DNA of 5,497 bases, taken from positions 1 through 5,497 of the forward strand of contig JACZKF010000298.1 of NCBI GenBank assembly GCA_014860175.1, in the 5' to 3' direction. Below, piece after piece: positions 5,357 to 5,497 of the stretch. A program made the translations under genes and the position numbers. The notes beneath the pieces were generated by a model. That model made no database searches and was not told the DNA's origin. It saw only the letters and a program-made list of their open reading frames with translations. This stretch comes from Desulfuromonadales bacterium (GTDB lineage Bacteria > Desulfobacterota > Desulfuromonadia > Desulfuromonadales > JACZKF01). Position 1 is the first letter of the stretch; each line of letters begins with the position of its first letter.

Positions 5357-5497
5357 ATGTCAACTTTTATCCAGAAGCACTATCGGGGGTTTTATTTCCT
5401 CCTGCCGGTCCTGCTCGGCCTTTCCTTCGGGTACCTGGCGGCGACCGCCCTGGGGATCTGGCTCACCCCCCCCGCCCTGCCGGCGGCCGCCCTGGTG
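5357..5497 (+). CDS. Membrane-anchored protein of unknown function, N-terminal 47 codons (cut by window edge)
   Basis: An open frame starts at ATG 5357 and runs to the right edge without a stop. The visible part has a short basic N-terminus (KHYRG, 7-11), one hydrophobic segment of about 24 residues (12-36, rich in Leu, Phe, Gly and Ala), then a Pro/Ala-rich stretch (TPPALPAAA). This is the layout of a single-pass inner-membrane protein with its bulk in the periplasm. The start of a type II secretion GspC protein would look similar, but no diagnostic residue is visible and other anchored proteins fit equally well. GAGAG just before the ATG is a weak ribosome binding site. Support for a real gene comes mainly from the near-consensus promoter about 40 bases upstream. 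A run of eight C (5466-5473) lies in codons 37-39, right after the membrane segment. Confidence 0.6.
   Translation, partial: MSTFIQKHYRGFYFLLPVLLGLSFGYLAATALGIWLTPPALPAAALV

Noticed and set aside
1..5497. A novel defence, toxin or mobile system
   Set aside because: Every substantial coding region is either a recognisable housekeeping or envelope family or a cut-off fragment. No transposase, integrase, phage gene, terminal repeat, CRISPR array or small toxin-antitoxin pair is visible.

Overview
The window is GC-rich bacterial chromosome (roughly two-thirds G+C in the coding parts). It carries five genes: four read leftward on the minus strand, and one, at the right edge, reads rightward. Both edge genes are cut by the window ends. 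I see no RNA gene, mobile element, CRISPR array or integration scar. GC content, gene types and the resemblance of the dehydrogenase to the Geobacter glyoxylate/succinic semialdehyde reductase suggest a Desulfuromonadales/Geobacter-like (Desulfobacterota) organism. That placement is inference only.

Layout from right to left, in the direction of minus-strand transcription. polA (5066..2391) is a full-length DNA polymerase I with intact 5' nuclease, proofreading exonuclease and polymerase domains. It ends in a terminator-like hairpin plus T tract (about 2380-2350). A 70-base stretch of about 24% GC follows. Next is a beta-hydroxyacid dehydrogenase of the 3-hydroxyisobutyrate/glyoxylate reductase family (2267..1401), with a very strong ribosome binding site. 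After a 92-base gap holding a perfect 12-bp hairpin comes a YihG-like membrane acyltransferase (1308..403). About 30 bases further is the N-terminus of an AsmA/YdbH/TamB-like envelope protein that runs off the left edge (372..1).

On the right, 290 bases of non-coding DNA separate polA from a divergent plus-strand gene starting at 5357. Only its first 47 codons are visible, and they encode an N-terminal membrane anchor. This intergenic region has the best regulatory signal in the window. It is a near-consensus sigma-70 promoter (TTGACA, 17-base spacer, TATAGT), whose -10 box sits in the middle of a perfect 6-bp inverted repeat that looks like an operator.

Functionally, the window pairs a replication/repair housekeeping gene (polA) with two envelope-lipid genes (acyltransferase and AsmA-like) and one redox enzyme. 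The dehydrogenase is the most unusual protein. It keeps the catalytic lysine but has lost three substrate-pocket residues that are conserved in characterised relatives. I found no convincing new multi-gene system; the points worth follow-up are the divergent promoter/operator and the altered dehydrogenase active site.
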